64,000 nucleotides of DNA from positions 124,001 through 188,000 of the forward strand of contig JAFWZZ010000029.1 of assembly GCA_017522185.1 (NCBI GenBank), in the 5' to 3' direction. Positions 61,196 to 64,000 of this stretch are shown here, in pieces (position 1 is the stretch's first letter; the number at the start of each line of letters is the position of its first letter). Position numbers and translations under genes: made by a program. The stretch comes from Bacillota bacterium (GTDB taxonomy: Bacteria; Bacillota; Clostridia; Peptostreptococcales; Anaerovoracaceae). Under the pieces are notes generated by a model that saw only the letters and a program-made list of their open reading frames with translations, ran no database searches and was not told where the DNA came from.

Positions 61196-62281
61196 TTACG
61201 AAAACCTGATTTCCTCAACAAATTCCAGTTTTCGTCTATAGTCCATCTCAATAAAGTCTGTAGGTCTCACCTGCCCTGGCAGTTTCTCAAAGTATGCCAT
61301 GTCCGCTTCCTTCAACATGCGGTATACAAACTGGGAGCAAAACATAATATTCGGCTTATATGACTTCTTTGTCACCAGTCCCATCATGTTGTAGGCACTT
61401 CCCTCTTCGTTGATTCTTTTTATCGTATTCAGGATTGTCTCTTTCTGTGCTCTCGTTGCGGCAATCCTATAAATCAGCACGGATGCGTCTTCCTTCTGAT
61501 GAAAATGCAAGAGTAATTCTGCATTCATTCCCGGCGGATAGATGTTCTGTCCTCCGTTATAGCTTAGAATCGTCTCCAGTTCCCGATCAAAAGCAAGGGA
61601 CGCATGATTGTATTCTCTTCTTGTCACCGAACCAATGATTTCACTGGCTGCACTTCCTGTGTCAGATATCACGATGTACATCCATGGATCGTCAAAGGAC
61701 GCCTCGGCTTTTTGAAAAAATTCTTCAGTCAGACTGCCTTTATTGACATATTTTACCGAGCTGTGCCCAGAACTTCCACCCAATGCGCCAGCCAGGTTTT
61801 CGGGAGTCAGTTTTGTCGTCACCCGTTCGATATCGTCAAAGGTCCGGCTAATTGAATCTTTGTTATCTTTGAGGTAGGAAAAACTGATGGTTTTGATTTC
61901 TTCCACAGATGGCAGATAGAATTGTGCGCTTTTGTTGGAAGTCACCAGTCGTTCAACGAACAGTGGCAGTGCCATGAAAATTACGCCGACAGCCCGCAGA
62001 CACCAGTACCAGATAAAATGTTGATGGTTTATCGCAAATATAACTGTAGTAATGAATAATATCTGAAATTGCATGATTGCCAGATAGCTTATGCAGATCA
62101 AAATCTTATCTCTTTTTCTGAAGCCGGCAGCCAGTGCCCTTGCAATCATCACAATGGTAATCACCGTGTATGCTGCCACATAAATCACGATATTTCCTGA
62201 TATAAAGATCATGAATGCCAGTAGTTTGAGGATTGTGTCACTTTGTTTTGCCCTGTCTAATAAATCTCTTTTTGTTCCCAT
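61196..62281 (-). CDS. Membrane protein with C-terminal permuted papain-like (YiiX-type) domain
   Basis: 361 aa. Four helices fill residues about 17-110 (LLAFMIFISGNIVIYVAAYT, ILICISYLAIMQFQILFITT and others). A linker to about 195 includes LGGSSGHSSVKYV. The C-terminal domain reads DDPWMYIVISDTGSAASEII, YNHASLAFD with H226, and IMFCSQFVYRML with C315. The order His then Cys is that of permuted NlpC/P60 (YiiX-like) hydrolases. It may act on peptides, amides or lipids at the membrane; the substrate is unknown. Single gene between purL and the riboswitch promoter. Confidence 0.75.
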   Translation of the reverse strand: MGTKRDLLDRAKQSDTILKLLAFMIFISGNIVIYVAAYTVITIVMIARALAAGFRKRDKILICISYLAIMQFQILFITTVIFAINHQHFIWYWCLRAVGVIFMALPLFVERLVTSNKSAQFYLPSVEEIKTISFSYLKDNKDSISRTFDDIERVTTKLTPENLAGALGGSSGHSSVKYVNKGSLTEEFFQKAEASFDDPWMYIVISDTGSAASEIIGSVTRREYNHASLAFDRELETILSYNGGQNIYPPGMNAELLLHFHQKEDASVLIYRIAATRAQKETILNTIKRINEEGSAYNMMGLVTKKSYKPNIMFCSQFVYRMLKEADMAYFEKLPGQVRPTDFIEMDYRRKLEFVEEIRFS

Positions 62282-62340
62282 ATTTGCTCCGTTCTATTCT
62301 TCTGTAACTCTCGTTCATGACTCACATCATGTAGAAACAG

Positions 62341-62376
62341 AAACCCTGCCGAAAAGACAGGGTTTCGTAATCACTG
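62341..62376 (-). terminator. Terminator-like hairpin after purL
   Basis: On the minus strand AAACCCTG...CAGGGTTT (plus 62341-62365), a perfect 8-bp stem with a nine-base loop. It is followed by CTGTTTCT, a weak T tract, so termination may be partial. It starts 12 bases after the purL stop. Confidence 0.6.
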
Positions 62377-62377
62377 T

Positions 62378-64000
62378 TTATTTAAAGTAAGCTACTGCAG
62401 CCTTGAACATTTCCATGTCGAATTCGCCTGGAACGTTCTTGTACAGACCTGCACCGATTCTTTCGGAGTGTCCCATCTTACCAAGTACTCTTCCGTCTGG
62501 GGAAGTGATACCCTCGATGGATGCGTAAGAACCGTTAGGGTTGTACTGGATTTCGCTGGATACGTTGCCTTCTAAGTCAACGTACTGTGTGATAATCTGA
62601 CCGTTTGCAGCCAGTTCTTCGATCAGTTCTCTGGAAGCGATGAATCTGCCTTCACCGTGGGAAATAGGAACTGTGAAGATGTCGCCAGGTTTTGTGTTAG
62701 CTAACCATGGAGACTTGTTGGAAGCGATTCTCGTTCTAACCAGCTTGGACTGGTGACGGGAAATTTCGTTGAATGTCAGGGTTGGGCAGTTTTCATCAGT
62801 GTCGATGATCTTGCCGTAAGGTACCAGACCTAACTTGATCAGAGCCTGGAAACCGTTACAGATACCAGCCATCAGGCCGTCTCTGTTTTCTAACAGGTCA
62901 GTTACAGCTTCCTTAACTTCCTTGTTTCTGAAGAATGCTGTGATGAACTTACCGGAACCATCTGGTTCGTCACCGCCGGAGAAGCCGCCTGGGATGAAGA
63001 TCATCTGGGATTCCTTCACCTTTGCAGCAAACTCTTCTACAGATTTTGCGATTGCTTCAGCAGTCAGGTTGTTGATAACAAAGATTTCTGGCTGCGCGCC
63101 TGCATCTCTGAATGCTTTTGCAGTATCGTATTCGCAGTTTGTGCCAGGGAATACAGGAATCAGTACCTTTGGTACGTCAACTGTATAGCCTGCGTGTGGT
63201 CTTTCTGCAGCTTCATATGTGTATGTTTCCAGCTTATTTTCTTCCGGTGTGATGTTACATGGGAAGATTGGTTCCAGCTTAGATTCGTAAATATCGTTTA
63301 ATTCACACAGGCAGATCTTTTCTTCGCCGTATGTGATTTCGTAGCTTTCCGTAGTATGGCCTAGGTCAACCAGTGCAACACCTTCAGCTTCTACATCAAA
63401 GTTGGTAACTTCGCCAGCTAATTCTAATACGAATGCACCGTAGTTGTAACCGAAGATGTCGTTCATGTCAACGTTATCAGTGTAAGCAAAACCGATTGCG
63501 TTACCCATTGTCATCTTCAGAACTGCTTCAGCAACACCGCCGATACCTGGAGTGTATGCGGAGATGACAGCACCTTCTCTTACGCCTTCAGCAACGATGT
63601 CGTAGATTGCCTTCAGAGCTTCAGCCTTTGGCAGACCCTGTTCGTCCTTTTCAGGAACCAGCAGAACTACGTCATGGCCTGCAGCCTTGAATTCTGGGGA
63701 GATGATGTTCTTCACATCGTCAGTTGTTACAGCGAAGGATACCAGTGTAGGTGGAACGTCAATGTCTTCGAATGTACCACTCATGGAGTCCTTACCACCG
63801 ATAGCAGCAACGCCCAGTTCCTTCTGTGCCTTGAATGCACCCAGAACTGCAGCCATTGGCTTACCCCATCTCTTAGGTTCTTTCATCAGCTTTTCGAAGT
63901 ATTCCTGGAAGGACAGGTAAACGTCTTCGAAGGAAGCACCTGTTGCAACCAGCTTAGAAACGGATTCCACAACTGCCAGGTATGCACTGTGGTATGGAGA
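62378..64000 (-). CDS. purL: Phosphoribosylformylglycinamidine synthase, C-terminal part (window edge)
   Basis: The frame is open to the last base, so this is the 3' part (about 540 codons) of a large PurL of roughly 1250 aa. The visible part has the second AIRS-type ATP-binding half (GGKDSMSGTFEDIDVPPTLVS split at about residue 60; GIGGVAEAVLKMTMGNAIGF) and a fused class I glutamine amidotransferase domain: LIPVFPGTNCEYDTAKAFRD, FIPGGFSGGDE, nucleophile Cys in GICNGFQALIKLG, and the His/Glu pair in ISHGEGRF. It makes FGAM from FGAR using glutamine in purine synthesis. The fused form means purQ and purS are not needed separately. Confidence 0.95.
   Translation of the reverse strand, partial: SPYHSAYLAVVESVSKLVATGASFEDVYLSFQEYFEKLMKEPKRWGKPMAAVLGAFKAQKELGVAAIGGKDSMSGTFEDIDVPPTLVSFAVTTDDVKNIISPEFKAAGHDVVLLVPEKDEQGLPKAEALKAIYDIVAEGVREGAVISAYTPGIGGVAEAVLKMTMGNAIGFAYTDNVDMNDIFGYNYGAFVLELAGEVTNFDVEAEGVALVDLGHTTESYEITYGEEKICLCELNDIYESKLEPIFPCNITPEENKLETYTYEAAERPHAGYTVDVPKVLIPVFPGTNCEYDTAKAFRDAGAQPEIFVINNLTAEAIAKSVEEFAAKVKESQMIFIPGGFSGGDEPDGSGKFITAFFRNKEVKEAVTDLLENRDGLMAGICNGFQALIKLGLVPYGKIIDTDENCPTLTFNEISRHQSKLVRTRIASNKSPWLANTKPGDIFTVPISHGEGRFIASRELIEELAANGQIITQYVDLEGNVSSEIQYNPNGSYASIEGITSPDGRVLGKMGHSERIGAGLYKNVPGEFDMEMFKAAVAYFK

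Noticed and set aside
1-64000. CRISPR arrays, rRNA or tRNA genes, transposases, replication origin
   Set aside because: Reading the intergenic gaps showed no regularly spaced repeats, cloverleaf-like tRNA sequences, transposase motifs or DnaA box clusters.

Overview
The window looks like a chromosomal stretch from an endospore-forming, anaerobic member of the Clostridia. The evidence is a complete spoIIIA operon, HemZ-type radical SAM heme biosynthesis, bifunctional Rel, RNase J, a fused PurL with its own glutaminase domain, YqhY (Asp23)-nusB-xseAB-ispA-dxs-tlyA synteny, strong purine-rich ribosome binding sites and frequent TTG/GTG starts. Arginine is mostly AGA and base composition is intermediate. 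I lean towards the Anaerovoracaceae (Family XIII) or a close relative, but this is a guess from style, not a demonstrated assignment. No rRNA, tRNA, CRISPR, transposase or phage genes were seen.

Layout. Positions 1-24.9 kb are tightly packed plus-strand housekeeping genes: secF (cut by the left edge), rel, a glyoxalase-II-like hydrolase, hemZ, hisS, aspS, nadD-yqeK-rsfS, leuS, rnj, a ylbF-like gene, efp, mltG, trmR-trhP (tRNA uridine-34 modification), a CBS-domain membrane protein, a TetM-like GTPase fused to a NYN nuclease domain, and a transporter-like membrane pair followed by an M20 peptidase. Positions 25.1-27.9 kb hold an AT-rich secreted surface protein. Positions 27.9-32.1 kb are the spoIIIA operon behind a sigma-E-like promoter; its spoIIIAF is only 55 codons. 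Positions 32.1-40.0 kb are yqhY-nusB-(TsaD paralogue)-xseAB-ispA-dxs-tlyA and an aminotransferase. Positions 40.1-52.8 kb hold a second secreted protein, mutS-mutL-miaA, a tyrosine recombinase, a DMT transporter, a methionine gamma-lyase-family enzyme, a VTT membrane protein, an acyltransferase and an OFA-type MFS carrier.

The accessory, regulation-rich part is 52.8-62.3 kb. A YneA-like LysM protein sits behind a near-consensus promoter bracketed by two LexA-type boxes. A gene-free segment of about 400 bp full of hairpins follows. Then come two minus-strand modules, each an XRE-type regulator with a membrane protein and each with a striking palindromic operator: two identical 17-bp dyads around one promoter, and one perfect 28-bp palindrome at the other. 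Next are a threonine aldolase plus iron alcohol dehydrogenase operon, and an operon (VUT transporter, SDR, metallo-beta-lactamase-DUF1893 fusion) that begins with a complete preQ1-I riboswitch expression platform. A membrane-anchored papain-like protein and the 3' part of purL close the window.

How the genes work together. Translation and RNA handling dominate (aminoacyl-tRNA synthetases, EF-P, RsfS, NusB, RNase J, TrmR/TrhP, MiaA, TlyA, the GTPase-NYN protein). Isoprenoid (ispA, dxs), DNA repair (mutSL, xseAB, SOS-linked LysM protein) and sporulation channel genes (spoIIIA) form the other blocks. The most promising lead for unusual biology is the ribosomal-protection-type GTPase carrying a Rae1/YacP-like nuclease domain. 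The next best are the preQ1-controlled SDR and MBL-DUF1893 genes and the two operator-framed regulator/membrane modules.
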